Source of the DNA: Cryobacterium psychrophilum
GTDB lineage: Bacteria > Actinomycetota > Actinomycetes > Actinomycetales > Microbacteriaceae
Direction: 5' to 3'
Assembly: GCF_004365915.1 (NCBI RefSeq)
Contig: NZ_SODI01000001.1
Coordinates: 1,116,001-1,180,000 of the forward strand
DNA length: 64,000 nucleotides
Below are positions 25,908 to 35,460 of this stretch, one piece after another. Numbering within the stretch: the first letter of the stretch is position 1; each line of letters starts with the position of its first letter. Below the pieces are notes generated by a model. That model ran no database searches. It was given only the letters and a program-made list of their open reading frames with translations, and was not told the DNA's origin. The translations under genes were made by a program, and so were the position numbers.

Positions 25908-27638
25908 TCAGGCCTCGATGGCGGCGACCACGACGTTGACGGCAACGGAATCGCCGGCCACGACGTGCAGGACGGACAACGTGCCGGAGCGGTGGGCGAG
26001 CACCGTTGATTCCATTTTCATGGCCTCCAGGATGAGCAGCGGTTCGCCCTCGGCCACGGTCGCGCCCTCGTCGGCCAGCCATTTCACTACGGTTCCGGCC
26101 ATCGTCGAGCGCAGCTCGGCCGGACTGGCCTCTTCGGCCACGGGTGCGGCCGCTGCGGTGCCGCCGCCGGCGAGCCCGGCGAGCAGGGTCTCCGGCAGCC
26201 CGAGGGCCAGCCGCTTACCGTCGACCTCGATCGTGATGGTGCGCCGGGCAGCCGACGGGGTGGCCGGCGTGAGGTCGGGGTCGATGGCGAGCTGTGCGGC
26301 GAACTCGGTTTCAATCCAACTCGTGTGCACCCCCAGCCGGTCGAGGCCCGTGAACGCCGGCGTGGCGACGACGGCACGGTGGAAGGGCAGAACGGTCGGC
26401 AGTCCCGTGATCTCGAATTCGGCGAGCGCCCGTCGTGCACGCCGCAGCGCCTGCTGGCGGTCGGCGCCGGTCACGATCAGTTTCCCGAGCAGCGAGTCGA
26501 ACTGTGCCGGCACCGTTCCACCGGCACGCACGCCGGCATCAACGCGAACACCCGGTCCTGTCGGCACGACGAAGGTCGCCACGGTTCCGGGGGCGGGCAG
26601 GAAACCACGGCCCGGGTCTTCGGCGTTGATCCGAAATTCGAACGCATGCCCGCGCGGCAGCGGGTCTTCCAGCACCGGAAGCGGGCCGCCCGCCGCGATC
26701 TGCAGCTGTGCGAGCACCAGGTCGACGCCGGACGTCTCCTCCGTGATGGGGTGTTCCACCTGCAACCGGGTGTTCACCTCGAGGAAGGAGATCGTGCCGT
26801 CGTCGGCAAGCAGGTATTCCACCGTGCCAGCGCCGACATAGTTGGCCTCGAGGCAGATGGCCTTCGCCGATGTGTAAATCTGGTCACGCTGGGCGGGGGT
26901 CAGGAAGGGGGCTGGTGCCTCCTCGACGAGCTTCTGGTTGCGGCGCTGCAGCGAGCAGTCCCGGGTACCGACGACGACGACGGTGCCGCGCCCGTCGGCG
27001 AGGATCTGCGCCTCCACGTGCCGTGGCTTGTGCAGGAACCGTTCCACGTAGCATTCGCCACGACCGAAGGCGGCGACGCTTTCGCGCACGGCCGCGTCGA
27101 AGGCCTCCTCAATCGCATCCATTTCCCAGACGACCTTCATGCCACGGCCACCGCCGCCGAACGCCGCCTTGATGGCCAGGGGCAGTCCGTGCTCCTCGGC
27201 GAAGGTGCGCACCTCCGCCGCAGTCTTGAGGTGACCCTCCGAGCCGGCCACGAGGGGGGCACCCACGCGCACCGCAATTTCGCGTGCCGACACCTTGTTG
27301 CCGAGAATCCGGATACTCTCGGGGCTCGGCCCAATCCAGATCAGCCCGGCATCGACGACCGCCTGCGCGAACTCGGCATTTTCGGAGAGAAAACCGTAGC
27401 CGGGGTGAAGCGCGTCAGCCCCGGCACGCGCGGCGATCGCGAGGAGCTTCTCCACATTGAGGTAGCTGTCGGCGGGGCTGTCGCCGCCCAGGGCGTATGC
27501 CGCCGTGGCGAGGCCCACGTGCAGAGCGTCGGCGTCGACGTCGGCGTAGACGGCCACGGACGACAGGCCAGCGTCATCGCAGGCCCGGATGATGCGCACG
27601 GCGATCTCGCCGCGGTTGGCAATCAGTACTTTCTGCAC
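25908..27638 (-). CDS. Biotin carboxylase fused to biotin carboxyl carrier domain
   Basis: A 576-aa fusion that carboxylates biotin with ATP and bicarbonate. Residues 1-445 form biotin carboxylase: [18 protein letters not shown] at the start, the ATP-grasp glycine loop [11 protein letters not shown], and [17 protein letters not shown] with metal ligands. A Thr/Pro/Ala linker is followed by a biotinyl domain ending with the biotinylated lysine in LEAMKMES. No carboxyltransferase of the acetyl-CoA type is nearby. Instead the partner three bp upstream is a PxpB-PxpC fusion, related to the carboxyltransferase domain of urea carboxylase. This suggests an amide- or lactam-carboxylating complex. Confidence 0.93.
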   Translation of the reverse strand: MQKVLIANRGEIAVRIIRACDDAGLSSVAVYADVDADALHVGLATAAYALGGDSPADSYLNVEKLLAIAARAGADALHPGYGFLSENAEFAQAVVDAGLIWIGPSPESIRILGNKVSAREIAVRVGAPLVAGSEGHLKTAAEVRTFAEEHGLPLAIKAAFGGGGRGMKVVWEMDAIEEAFDAAVRESVAAFGRGECYVERFLHKPRHVEAQILADGRGTVVVVGTRDCSLQRRNQKLVEEAPAPFLTPAQRDQIYTSAKAICLEANYVGAGTVEYLLADDGTISFLEVNTRLQVEHPITEETSGVDLVLAQLQIAAGGPLPVLEDPLPRGHAFEFRINAEDPGRGFLPAPGTVATFVVPTGPGVRVDAGVRAGGTVPAQFDSLLGKLIVTGADRQQALRRARRALAEFEITGLPTVLPFHRAVVATPAFTGLDRLGVHTSWIETEFAAQLAIDPDLTPATPSAARRTITIEVDGKRLALGLPETLLAGLAGGGTAAAAPVAEEASPAELRSTMAGTVVKWLADEGATVAEGEPLLILEAMKMESTVLAHRSGTLSVLHVVAGDSVAVNVVVAAIEA

Positions 27639-27641
27639 GAT

Positions 27642-29339
27642 TCAGCTCTCGTTCGGGGTGGTGGTAGCGGATGCGATGGTGCCGGACGCCGTATCGGCGG
27701 CTGGGGTGATTCTCGTGGCGGGTGGCACCGGGGAGTCGGCGCCGGCCGGAGATGAAGAGGACGAGGTGACGGGCAGGGAAACAGGCACGAAGCGGATCTG
27801 GGCTCCGGTTCCGAGCTGGGCGGCGAGGTCAAGATCGGCGTGCAGCACGACACCGAGCACGGGGTAACCTCCGGTCACCGGGTGATCAGCAAGAAACAGC
27901 ACCGGTAGTCCCGAAGCCGGAAGCTGAATCGCCCCGGACACGGTTCCCTCGCTGGGCAGCTCCCCCGCACGTGACCGGGTGAGGGACAGCCCGTCGAGTC
28001 GCAGGCCAATGCGGTTGGACTGCGCCGTGACCGTGTAGGTACCCGCGGTGAAGGCGGCGAGCGTCTCCGAACTGAACCAATCGTCGCGCGGGCCGAGGAC
28101 GAAGCGCAGATCGGTCACCTCGGCGGGCGGCTGCGGTGTCGGCTCGGGAGCCCCAACCACGCTCGTGGGCGGCGCGAGCGCAACGCTCAGCTCGGTGCCG
28201 GCGCGCAGCGGAACGGGTCCGAGTCCCGACATGGAGTCGGTGGACCTGCTGCCGAGCACTTCGGGCACGTCGAAGCCGCCGCGCACCGCGACGTAGCTGC
28301 GCACGCCCCACTCCGGCGTGCCCAGTGTCATCCGTTCTCCGGCGTGCAGGGCGAAGGGGGCGTCGGTCGGCACCCGGCGCGCGAGGTGTGTACCGCCGGT
28401 GACCTCGACCGACACGCTCGCCCCGGTGACCGCGAGCACCTGGTCGCTCCGCGCCTCGAGCACGAGTCCTCCGAGGGCATTTTCCAGGACGGCGGCCGTG
28501 GCCGGGTTTCCGGCGAGTCTGTTGGAGCGCCGCACGGCGCCACGGTCGAGCGCGCCCGCGCCGGCGACACCGAGGTTGGCCAGGCCAGGGCGTCCGAGGT
28601 CCTGCACGGTGGTCTGCAACCCCGGCTGCACCACGACGAGACCGGCGGTTCCTGCGGCCGAGTCGGAGGACGTGCCGCTCAGCGTCGGTGTCGACACTGC
28701 GGTGTCGGCAGCGACGACGTCACGAACGGCGCGAAACTGCACCCGGTTTCCCGGCTGCACAAGCGCCGGCTGCTCACGGTCGAGGCTCCACATCTCGGCA
28801 TCCGTGCGTCCGATGAGCTGCCAACCACCCGGCGAGACACGCGGATACACCGCCGAGTACGCGTCGGCGAGGGCGACAGACCCCGCGGGAACCGCGTGCC
28901 GCGGCGTGCGTCGCCGAGGCACGAGCAGTCGGTCATCACCGACGAGGTACGCGAACCCCGGGGCGAAGCCGCCGAACGCGGCGGTCCAGTGTTGCGAGGT
29001 GTGGGCAGCAATCACGCCGTCCCGGCCGAGTCCGGTGAGCTCGGCGACCTCGTCGAGGTCTTCACCGTCGTAGACGACGTCGATCGTGACGAGCATGTCG
29101 TCACCGGTCGTGGGGCGGCTCGCGTCGATGGCCCGCAGCAGGGCAGGCCACCGGCGCGCCGCGGCGGCCGAATTCGCCGTCACGAGCACAGTCTCGGCCG
29201 CCGCCACCACGTCTACCTGACCCTCAAGCGGATGCTCCACCAGGGCCTCATACATGCTCAATACTTCGCCGAGCGTGGCGAACTGCACAAGAAAAGCGCG
29301 GTCGCCGACGGGACGGACGGATCGACTCGGTGACAACAT
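27642..29339 (-). CDS. pxpBC: Fused 5-oxoprolinase subunits B and C (KipI-KipA)
   Basis: A single 565-aa protein combining PxpB (KipI, about residues 1-215) and PxpC (KipA, about 240-540). The first half contains TAAFGGFAPGFAYLVG and VSPGGWQLIGRT, and the second VVQPGLQTTVQDLGRPG and GLSLTRSRAGELPSEG. In most bacteria these are two proteins; together with PxpA they cleave 5-oxoproline to glutamate with ATP. The same two modules also form the carboxyltransferase of urea carboxylase. It starts 3 bp after pxpA and ends 3 bp before the biotin carboxylase, so all are made from one message. A low-complexity Ala/Ser/Thr tail ends the protein. Confidence 0.93.
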   Translation of the reverse strand: MLSPSRSVRPVGDRAFLVQFATLGEVLSMYEALVEHPLEGQVDVVAAAETVLVTANSAAAARRWPALLRAIDASRPTTGDDMLVTIDVVYDGEDLDEVAELTGLGRDGVIAAHTSQHWTAAFGGFAPGFAYLVGDDRLLVPRRRTPRHAVPAGSVALADAYSAVYPRVSPGGWQLIGRTDAEMWSLDREQPALVQPGNRVQFRAVRDVVAADTAVSTPTLSGTSSDSAAGTAGLVVVQPGLQTTVQDLGRPGLANLGVAGAGALDRGAVRRSNRLAGNPATAAVLENALGGLVLEARSDQVLAVTGASVSVEVTGGTHLARRVPTDAPFALHAGERMTLGTPEWGVRSYVAVRGGFDVPEVLGSRSTDSMSGLGPVPLRAGTELSVALAPPTSVVGAPEPTPQPPAEVTDLRFVLGPRDDWFSSETLAAFTAGTYTVTAQSNRIGLRLDGLSLTRSRAGELPSEGTVSGAIQLPASGLPVLFLADHPVTGGYPVLGVVLHADLDLAAQLGTGAQIRFVPVSLPVTSSSSSPAGADSPVPPATRITPAADTASGTIASATTTPNES

Positions 29340-29342
29340 CCG

Positions 29343-30101
29343 CTACACGAAGCTTTCGATGGTGATGCCGGAGCCAACGATGGCGGAACGCACAGCTGCG
29401 GCGAGAACCACGGAATCGGGGGTATCACCGTGCAAGCAGATACTTTCGACCTCCATGTCGATGAGGGTGCCGTCGATGGCCAACACCTGGTGGTCACCCG
29501 CCAGTCGCAATACCTGCTCGGTGACGGCGGCAACGGAGTGCAGCACGGCGCCGGGGAGCCTGCGCGACACGAGCGTGCCGTCGGGGTTGTAGGCGCGATC
29601 GGCGAAGCCCTCGGCCACGGTGCGCAGGCCAGCGGCGCGCGCGGCGCGCTCGATCTCCGAGTTCGGCAACACCATCACCGGCAGGGACGGGTCCACGGCG
29701 AGCACGGCCTCGACCACGGCGAGAGCCTGCTCGGGGTGGTGCACAATGGCGTTGTAGAGGGCGCCGTGCGGCTTCACATACCGCACCTCGGTACCGGCGG
29801 CCCTGGCGAGGGCCTGCATGGCACCGACCTGGTAGACCACATCGTTGCTGAGGTCGACGGCATTCATTTCGATGAAGCGCCGACCAAAACCGGACAGGTC
29901 CCGGTAGCCCGGGTGGGCGCCCACCGTGACGCGGGCGGTGGCCGCCGCCGCGCACGTGGCACGGATGGTGCTCGGGTCGCCGGCGTGGAATCCGCAGGCC
30001 ACGTTAATACTCGACACCGACGCGATAATCGCGGCGTCGTCGCCAAAGGTCCAGATGCCGAAGGATTCCCCGACGTCGCTGTTCAGGTCAATGCTGGGCA
30101 T
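29343..30101 (-). CDS. pxpA: 5-oxoprolinase subunit A (LamB/YcsF family)
   Basis: A 252-aa cytosolic protein of the LamB/YcsF family. The signature opening [12 protein letters not shown] and the metal-site blocks [21 protein letters not shown] and VKPHGALYN are all present, as is LHGDTP near the C-terminus. In PxpABC it provides the hydrolase part acting on 5-oxoproline. It is the first gene of the operon. The palindrome ATTGTTCAACAAT lies 54 bp upstream of the ATG, after the end of the thiolase gene. The true substrate could be another cyclic amide given the biotin carboxylase encoded in the same operon. Confidence 0.94.
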   Translation of the reverse strand: MPSIDLNSDVGESFGIWTFGDDAAIIASVSSINVACGFHAGDPSTIRATCAAAATARVTVGAHPGYRDLSGFGRRFIEMNAVDLSNDVVYQVGAMQALARAAGTEVRYVKPHGALYNAIVHHPEQALAVVEAVLAVDPSLPVMVLPNSEIERAARAAGLRTVAEGFADRAYNPDGTLVSRRLPGAVLHSVAAVTEQVLRLAGDHQVLAIDGTLIDMEVESICLHGDTPDSVVLAAAVRSAIVGSGITIESFV

Positions 30102-30154
30102 CAGTGTCCCGTCTCAAGAAAAATTGTTCTCTCTAGACTGCCTTACTTATGCAC

Positions 30155-30167
30155 ATTGTTCAACAAT
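30155..30167. promoter_or_regulatory. GntR-type operator before pxpA
   Basis: ATTGTTCAACAAT, a perfect 13-bp palindrome, identical to the core of the site at 22927-22941 more than 7 kb away. A half-site ATTGTTC follows at 30123-30129. Placed 54 bp before pxpA, it is the likely control point for the leftward operon by the GntR protein encoded at its end. Confidence 0.75.
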
Positions 30168-30193
30168 CTGCCTAAAACTGGGAATAACCGTGG

Positions 30194-31387
30194 CTACACC
30201 GCCTCCAGAACACTCACGTAGTTGGCCACTCCCACGCCGCCCATATTCTGCACGGCAGCACGGCGGGCACGGGGCAGCTGCATCTCGCCCGCGGTTCCGG
30301 TGAGCTGCATCGCAGAGATCACGTGCTGCGACACCCCGGTCGCCCCCACCGGATGCCCCTTGGCCTTGAGCCCGCCGGACACGTTGATCGGGAGCCTGCC
30401 GCCGATATAGGCCCAGCCCTCATCAATCGCCCGTCGCCCGTCGCCGCGCCCGGTCAGGCCGATCACCTCATACATGATCAGTTCGGCAATCGTGAAGCAG
30501 TCGTGGACCTCGACGAAGTCCAGGTCGTCGAGCCCCACCCCGGCCATCGTCATCGCTCGCTCGAACGAGACCCGCGTCGAGGCGAACTCGGTCGGGTCCC
30601 GGCGCCCGGCGGGCAAGAAATCGTTGGCCTGCCCGAAACCGGCCAGGCGCACCGGGCCGGTCGCCGCTGCGCCCGAGCAGTACGGCTCGGTCGTGAGAAC
30701 CAGCGCGGCAGCGCCGTCGGAGACGGGAGAGCAGTCGGTGCGGCGCAGAGGCTCGGCGACCATCGGATTGCGATCAGATACGGTTTGGCAGAAGTCCTCG
30801 CCGAGGTCCTTGCGCAACTGCGCGTAGGGGTTCTCCACGCCGTTGCGGTGATTCTTCGCGGCAATCGAGCCGAGCACGTCACCGATGGCCCCATAGCGCG
30901 CCTCATAGGCCGCAGCCACCGTGGCGAACAGCCCGGTGAACCCGGTCGTCGACGGCATTCCGGCCATGTCGTAATCTGCGCCGAGCAGCGCCGACCCGAC
31001 CAGTTCGGCCGGGGCGTGCGTCATCTTCTCAGCGCCGATCACGAGCACGGTGCGCGCGGTACCGGCGAGGATCGACTTCACGCCCTGTTGCACGGCAGCC
31101 GAACCCGACGCGCAGGCGTTCTCGACGCGGGTCGCGGGCACGTGTCGCAGACCGGCATCCGTCTGCAGGGCCAACGACGAGGGAAAAGCAAGCGGGGTCA
31201 GGCCCGAGTTGAACTGGCCCACGAAGATCTCGTCGACCTGGCTCGCGTCAATGCCGGCGTGGGCGAGGGCCTCCGTTGCCACCTGAACGATGAGGGTCTC
31301 GAGGGTCTCGTCGACAAGCTTGCCGAAACGGCTGTGCCCCCAACCAGTGAGGAGCACGTCGCGGCCGAACCGCTCCTTCAGGCTCAT
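30194..31387 (-). CDS. Thiolase-family acyltransferase (SCP-x type)
   Basis: A 397-aa thiolase-fold enzyme. The nucleophile is Cys92 in [10 protein letters not shown], and the active-site His is in KGHPVGATG. The second cysteine motif of classical thiolases near the C-terminus is replaced by NMGGVG, as is normal in the SCP-x/lipid-transfer type. Its ATG overlaps the stop of the CoA-transferase B gene by 4 nt. Together with the CoA transferase it would activate and cleave a 3-oxoacid (3-oxoacid to 3-oxoacyl-CoA to acetyl-CoA plus shortened acyl-CoA). A ketoadipate-type or steroid side-chain-type substrate is possible; none is proven. Confidence 0.9.
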   Translation of the reverse strand: MSLKERFGRDVLLTGWGHSRFGKLVDETLETLIVQVATEALAHAGIDASQVDEIFVGQFNSGLTPLAFPSSLALQTDAGLRHVPATRVENACASGSAAVQQGVKSILAGTARTVLVIGAEKMTHAPAELVGSALLGADYDMAGMPSTTGFTGLFATVAAAYEARYGAIGDVLGSIAAKNHRNGVENPYAQLRKDLGEDFCQTVSDRNPMVAEPLRRTDCSPVSDGAAALVLTTEPYCSGAAATGPVRLAGFGQANDFLPAGRRDPTEFASTRVSFERAMTMAGVGLDDLDFVEVHDCFTIAELIMYEVIGLTGRGDGRRAIDEGWAYIGGRLPINVSGGLKAKGHPVGATGVSQHVISAMQLTGTAGEMQLPRARRAAVQNMGGVGVANYVSVLEAV

Positions 31388-32040
31388 ACGAGTACGTCCG
31401 AGAGTTCGGGAGCCACAACGAAATCGGCCTCGGTCTTCTCCCGAATCTCGGCCACGGTCACGCCGGGCGCGAGGCGCCGCAGCAGCAGGCCATCCGGCGT
31501 CACGTCGAAGACCGCGAGATCCGAGATGATGCGGTCAACCACGGCGAGGCCGGTGAGGGGAAGGGTGCATGTGTGCACGATCTTGGCCGAGCCATCCCTG
31601 GCCACGTGCTCGGTGAGTACGACCACGCGCGGGGTACCGGCCACGAGGTCCATGGCGCCGCCCATGCCCTTGACCATCTTGCCCGGGATGGTCCAGTTGG
31701 CGAGGTCGCCGTTACCGGCCACCTGCATGGCACCAAGAATGGCGACCTTCACATGCCCGCCGCGGATCATGCCGAAGGAGGCGGCGGAGTCGAAGATCGA
31801 GCCGCCGGGCAGCACGGTGACCGTCTGCTTGCCGGCGTTGATCAGGTCGGCGTCTTCCTCGCCCTCGTAGGGGAACGGCCCCATGCCCAGCAGGCCGTTC
31901 TCGCTCTGCAAGGTCACGGAGATTCCCGCGGGCAGGTTGTTGGCCACGAGCGTCGGAATTCCGATGCCGAGGTTCACGTAGTCGCCGTCGACCAGCTCTT
32001 CGGCCGCGATCGCGGCCATTTCGTCGCGTGTCCAGGTCAT
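31384..32040 (-). CDS. 3-oxoacid CoA-transferase subunit B
   Basis: A 218-aa beta subunit of a class I CoA transferase (ScoB/AtoA/PcaJ group). The catalytic glutamate is Glu47 in QSENGLLG, and GIGIPTLV and GGAMDLVAG are typical. It follows subunit A by 25 bp, has GGAGAAG before its ATG, and overlaps the thiolase start by 4 nt. It transfers CoA from succinyl-CoA to a 3-oxoacid in the usual reaction. Which acid is used cannot be decided from the sequence. Confidence 0.93.
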   Translation of the reverse strand: MTWTRDEMAAIAAEELVDGDYVNLGIGIPTLVANNLPAGISVTLQSENGLLGMGPFPYEGEEDADLINAGKQTVTVLPGGSIFDSAASFGMIRGGHVKVAILGAMQVAGNGDLANWTIPGKMVKGMGGAMDLVAGTPRVVVLTEHVARDGSAKIVHTCTLPLTGLAVVDRIISDLAVFDVTPDGLLLRRLAPGVTVAEIREKTEADFVVAPELSDVLV

Positions 32041-32065
32041 TATCTTCTCCTTGGGTCTCTAGAAA

Positions 32066-32779
32066 TCAGGCTGCGACGGCGTCGCGGGGGCGCACCGTGC
32101 GTTGTTCGATGTCTTTGGCACGGTTCAGCGAGTGCACGATCCGCTGGATGTAGACCCCGGGAGTCACCACGTGGTCTGGCTCGATCTCCCCCGGCTGCAC
32201 GATGTGCTCCGCCTCCGCAATCGTCACGAGACCCGCCGTGGCCACGACGGGGTTGAAGTTTCGTGCGGTGTAGCGGTAGACGAGGTTGCCGCGCGTGTCG
32301 GCCATGTACGCCTTCACGAGGGCGACATCCGCCACGATCCCGCGCTCCTGCACATAGGTGACGCCGTCGAACTCGGCGAGAGGCTTGCCCTCGGCAATGA
32401 GCGTGCCCACGCCCGTCTTCGTGTAAAACGCGGGGATTCCCGCGCCGCCGGCCCGCAACCGTTCGGCGAGGGTGCCCTGGGGGCTGAACTCCACGTCGAG
32501 CGCTCCGGCCAGGAACTGCTCGGCGAAGAGCTTGTTCTCTCCCACGTACGAGGCAATCACCTTGCGCACCTGCCCCGTCTCGAGCAGCACACCCAGACCC
32601 TTGCCGTCGACGCCCATGTTGTTGGAGACCACGGTGAGGTTCGTGACACCGGATGCGCGCACCGCGTCGATGAGATCGGCCGGAATGCCGCTGAGACCGA
32701 AGCCTCCCACGGCGAGCGTCATGTCGTCCCTGAGCACGTCGCCGAGAGCTTCTGCCGCACTTGTCTGCACCTTGGTCAC
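32066..32779 (-). CDS. 3-oxoacid CoA-transferase subunit A
   Basis: A 237-aa alpha subunit of the same CoA transferase. The Gly-rich CoA-binding stretch AVGGFGLSGIPADLI is close to the N-terminus, and YRYTARNFNPVVATAG is the family's C-terminal block. The start chosen is GTG 32779, because GAGGAG lies 6-7 nt before it. An upstream ATG at 32800 lacks that site. It is the first gene of scoA-scoB-thiolase and is divergent from an IclR regulator, with two palindromic sites in the intervening 203 bp. Confidence 0.93.
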   Translation of the reverse strand: MTKVQTSAAEALGDVLRDDMTLAVGGFGLSGIPADLIDAVRASGVTNLTVVSNNMGVDGKGLGVLLETGQVRKVIASYVGENKLFAEQFLAGALDVEFSPQGTLAERLRAGGAGIPAFYTKTGVGTLIAEGKPLAEFDGVTYVQERGIVADVALVKAYMADTRGNLVYRYTARNFNPVVATAGLVTIAEAEHIVQPGEIEPDHVVTPGVYIQRIVHSLNRAKDIEQRTVRPRDAVAA

Positions 32780-32815
32780 TGGATCTCCTCGTTGAGTCAA
32801 CTACCGATCGGCTGT

Positions 32816-32832
32816 CGTCCACTTTGTGGACG
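32816..32832. promoter_or_regulatory. IclR-type operator near the CoA-transferase start
   Basis: CGTCCACTTTGTGGACG: perfect 7-bp arms around TTT, 37 bp upstream of the GTG of subunit A. It shares the layout GTCCA-5 nt-TGGAC with the second site at 32935-32951. The position would let a bound regulator block the leftward promoter. Confidence 0.7.
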
Positions 32833-32934
32833 GATCGGACACTACCCAGCCAACCGTGATCACGGGCCTCCTGTCAACGGATGCGGCCCGTCAATCCCCT
32901 GAGGTATCCATGCCGTGACCACGCGAAGAGTTCT

Positions 32935-32951
32935 TGTCCATATAATGGACA
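32935..32951. promoter_or_regulatory. IclR-type operator near the regulator start
   Basis: TGTCCATATAATGGACA: perfect 7-bp arms around ATA, 31 bp upstream of the IclR ATG. It has the same 17-bp architecture and GTCCA/TGGAC core as the site at 32816-32832, 119 bp away. It probably overlaps the regulator's own promoter (TATAAT lies inside it), which suggests autoregulation. Confidence 0.72.
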
Positions 32952-32982
32952 TGAAGCAACCTCTGAGGAGAAACGGGCACCA

Positions 32983-33780
32983 ATGCCAGGCCACAGCACC
33001 AGCCGCACTCCCGCCCCGGTGCAGGGTGCTCAGGTCGTGAGCCGGGTCGCCCTGCTGCTGCGAATCGTCGGGCAGGCCCCCCGCGGCCTGCCGCTCGCCC
33101 AGATTGTGCGCGAGAGCGGACTCACCAGGCCCACCGTGCATCGGTTGCTCAGTTCGTTGCTCGGCGAGGGCCTTGTGGACCACGACCCGGTCGCCGGCAC
33201 CTGGCGGTTCGGGCCGGAGATCTTTGTGATGGGCACCGTGGCTGCACAGTCCTATCCGATCGAGGATCTCGCCCGCCCGAGCCTGCACCGGCTCGCCGAG
33301 GAGACCGGGGAGAGCGCGTTTCTTTCCATCCGTCGCGGCGCCGAAACCGTCTGCCTGCTGCGCGAGGAGGGCAGTTTCCCCATTCGCTCATTCGTTCTCC
33401 ATGAGGGCGTGCGTTTTCCACTCGGCGTCGCATCCGCCGGCCTCGCCATCCTCGCCTACCTGTCGACCGACGAAGTGGACCGGCTCCTCGTGCAGGACGA
33501 GGCCTTCCGGGAACACTGGGGAGAGCAGCACTCCCCCGCAGCCATACGGCAACACCTGGAGCAGACGCGGGCCACGGGCTATGCGGTGAACCCCGAGCTG
33601 ATTCTCGAAGGAAGCTGGGGAATGGGGGCGGCCGTCTTCGACCAGGCCGGACGGCCCACGTGGGCGCTCTCGCTCACCGGCATCGAACCGCGTTTTCGGG
33701 CCGGCCGGCAACCTTATCTCGGCCAGCTATTGCTCGATGAGGCGCACAAGATCACCCAGAAACTGCAGCACGCACGCTAG
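32983..33780 (+). CDS. IclR-family regulator of the CoA-transferase operon
   Basis: Transcription factor of 265 aa. The winged helix spans VVSRVALLLRIVGQAPRG to LTRPTVHRLLSSLLGEGLVD. The effector domain includes EETGESAFLSIRRGAETVCL and LGVASAGLAILAYL. The ATG at 32983 follows GAGGAG by about 14 nt. An upstream in-frame start is less protein-like. It is divergent from the CoA transferase/thiolase operon, the usual arrangement for IclR-controlled catabolic genes such as the pca systems. The ligand is probably the oxoacid substrate or a precursor. Confidence 0.92.
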   Translation: MPGHSTSRTPAPVQGAQVVSRVALLLRIVGQAPRGLPLAQIVRESGLTRPTVHRLLSSLLGEGLVDHDPVAGTWRFGPEIFVMGTVAAQSYPIEDLARPSLHRLAEETGESAFLSIRRGAETVCLLREEGSFPIRSFVLHEGVRFPLGVASAGLAILAYLSTDEVDRLLVQDEAFREHWGEQHSPAAIRQHLEQTRATGYAVNPELILEGSWGMGAAVFDQAGRPTWALSLTGIEPRFRAGRQPYLGQLLLDEAHKITQKLQHAR

Positions 33781-33885
33781 ACGTCGCAACGATTTGGGAC
33801 GTACGGCCCTAGATCCGGCCATTCGGGTACATCATCGTTGAGACCACCCGCTGATCACTTTCCGAGGATGCCTGAGGTATTGCGC

Positions 33886-35460
33886 ATGAGCACAACAACG
33901 GCCGCATCATCAGCAACACCCACTCGGCCCGGGGGCGGGCGTCGGGCGCTCCTGCTCATCCTCGTCATCCTCGGTTCCCTCATTGCATCGTCCGGGCTCG
34001 CAACGGTGCTCGGCGGATCGGCGTTGGCCTGGGTGAATGCGCAACAGGGTGCAGCGGGCTACTTGAGCACGCCGACGGAAACACTCTCCGTCAACACCTA
34101 CGCGGTGACGTCCCCGTCGCTCGACCTCGGCAACCAGCAGGGACTGACCGTAATCGCTGGCGACCTCGGCAACATTCGACTGCAGGCCACCTCGACGCAA
34201 ACGAACGTCCCGCTGTTCCTCGGAATCGCCCCCACCGCCGACGTTGAACGGTACCTCGCTTCCGCCGCACACTCCGAAATCACCAGCATGGAGATGTATC
34301 CGTTCGCGGCTCGCTTTCGCCAGTTGACTGGCACCGAACAGCCCGCACCGCCCGGCACCCAGGATTTCTGGGCCGCATCGACAACCGGCACGGGAACGCA
34401 GGAGCTCGTTGTCGCCCTGGAGTCCGGCAAGGAGATACCCTCCGGACGCTGGACCGTCGTGATCATGAACGTCGACGCGAGCCAGGGCGTGTCTGCCGAC
34501 GTGTCGGTGGGCGCGCGGGTGGGCTTCCTGGGCCCGCTCGGCGTCCTCCTCATCCTCGGAGGGATCCTCTCGCTGCTCGTGGGGATCGCCCTGATCCTGG
34601 TCGGCGCGATCATGCTCGGTCGCGAGCAGGAGCGAGGCGGCGCATCCGCCTCGGGCGCGGATGGTCAGCCGATGCAGAATGTCGCCGGCCCGGGGAACGC
34701 CGGGTTCGTCGCCGGCCCCGCACCCACGGCGGGCCTACCGCCCGCCTCGCTCTACCCTTCGCGGGTGCGCGGCGCACTCGACCTGAACCTGTCGAACTGG
34801 CTCTGGCTCTTCAAGTGGGTACTCATCGTCCCGCACGTGATCATTCTTTTCTTCCTGGGGTTCGCCTTCGCGGTCGTCACGGTCATCGCGTGGTTCGCCA
34901 TTTTGTTCACGGCCCGGTACCCGCGTGTCCTGTTCGCCTTCAACGTGGGCGTCATCCGTTGGGGCTGGCGGGTGGCCTACTATTCCTATTCCGCCCTCGG
35001 CACCGACCGGTATCCGCCGTTCACACTGGACAAGACCGACTACCCGGCCGATTTTGACGTGGACTACCCCGAACGCCTCTCGCGCGGCCTCATCTTTGTG
35101 AAGTCGTGGCTGCTGGCCATCCCGCACCTGCTGATTATTGCCGCGTTCACGGGTGCCGCGACCGGTGGAACGTGGATGCCCAGCTGGCCGATGACCGGGC
35201 GGATACCGACGGGCGTCTCCGCGGGAGCCTCCCTGCTGGGACTGCTCGTGCTCGTGGCGGCCGTGATCTTGTTGTTCAGCGGCCGCTACCAGCAGCCGCT
35301 GTTCGATCTGATTCTCGGTCTCAACCGCTGGGTGCTGCGCGTGCTGACCTACACGGGGCTCTTCCGGGACGAGTACCCACCCTTCCGCCTCGATCAGGGC
35401 GCCGAAGAACCGGAACCCGCGTCCGTGGGCACCCGCTCCGCCTCCGGCTCACCTCAGTAG
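33886..35460 (+). CDS. DUF4389 membrane protein
   Basis: A 524-aa membrane protein. An N-terminal segment (LLILVILGSLIASSGLATVLG) is followed by an extracytoplasmic region of about 165 residues and a second membrane hairpin. A Gly/Ala/Pro-rich linker then leads to two DUF4389-like units: LSNWLWLFKWVLIVPHVII with DRYPPFTLDKTDYPADFDV, and FDLILGLNRWVLRVLTY with DEYPPFRLDQG. The doubled unit is common in actinobacteria. The start ATG 33886 has GAGG 8 nt upstream. The function of the family is not known. The neighbours (two regulators) give no clear link. Confidence 0.85.
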   Translation: MSTTTAASSATPTRPGGGRRALLLILVILGSLIASSGLATVLGGSALAWVNAQQGAAGYLSTPTETLSVNTYAVTSPSLDLGNQQGLTVIAGDLGNIRLQATSTQTNVPLFLGIAPTADVERYLASAAHSEITSMEMYPFAARFRQLTGTEQPAPPGTQDFWAASTTGTGTQELVVALESGKEIPSGRWTVVIMNVDASQGVSADVSVGARVGFLGPLGVLLILGGILSLLVGIALILVGAIMLGREQERGGASASGADGQPMQNVAGPGNAGFVAGPAPTAGLPPASLYPSRVRGALDLNLSNWLWLFKWVLIVPHVIILFFLGFAFAVVTVIAWFAILFTARYPRVLFAFNVGVIRWGWRVAYYSYSALGTDRYPPFTLDKTDYPADFDVDYPERLSRGLIFVKSWLLAIPHLLIIAAFTGAATGGTWMPSWPMTGRIPTGVSAGASLLGLLVLVAAVILLFSGRYQQPLFDLILGLNRWVLRVLTYTGLFRDEYPPFRLDQGAEEPEPASVGTRSASGSPQ

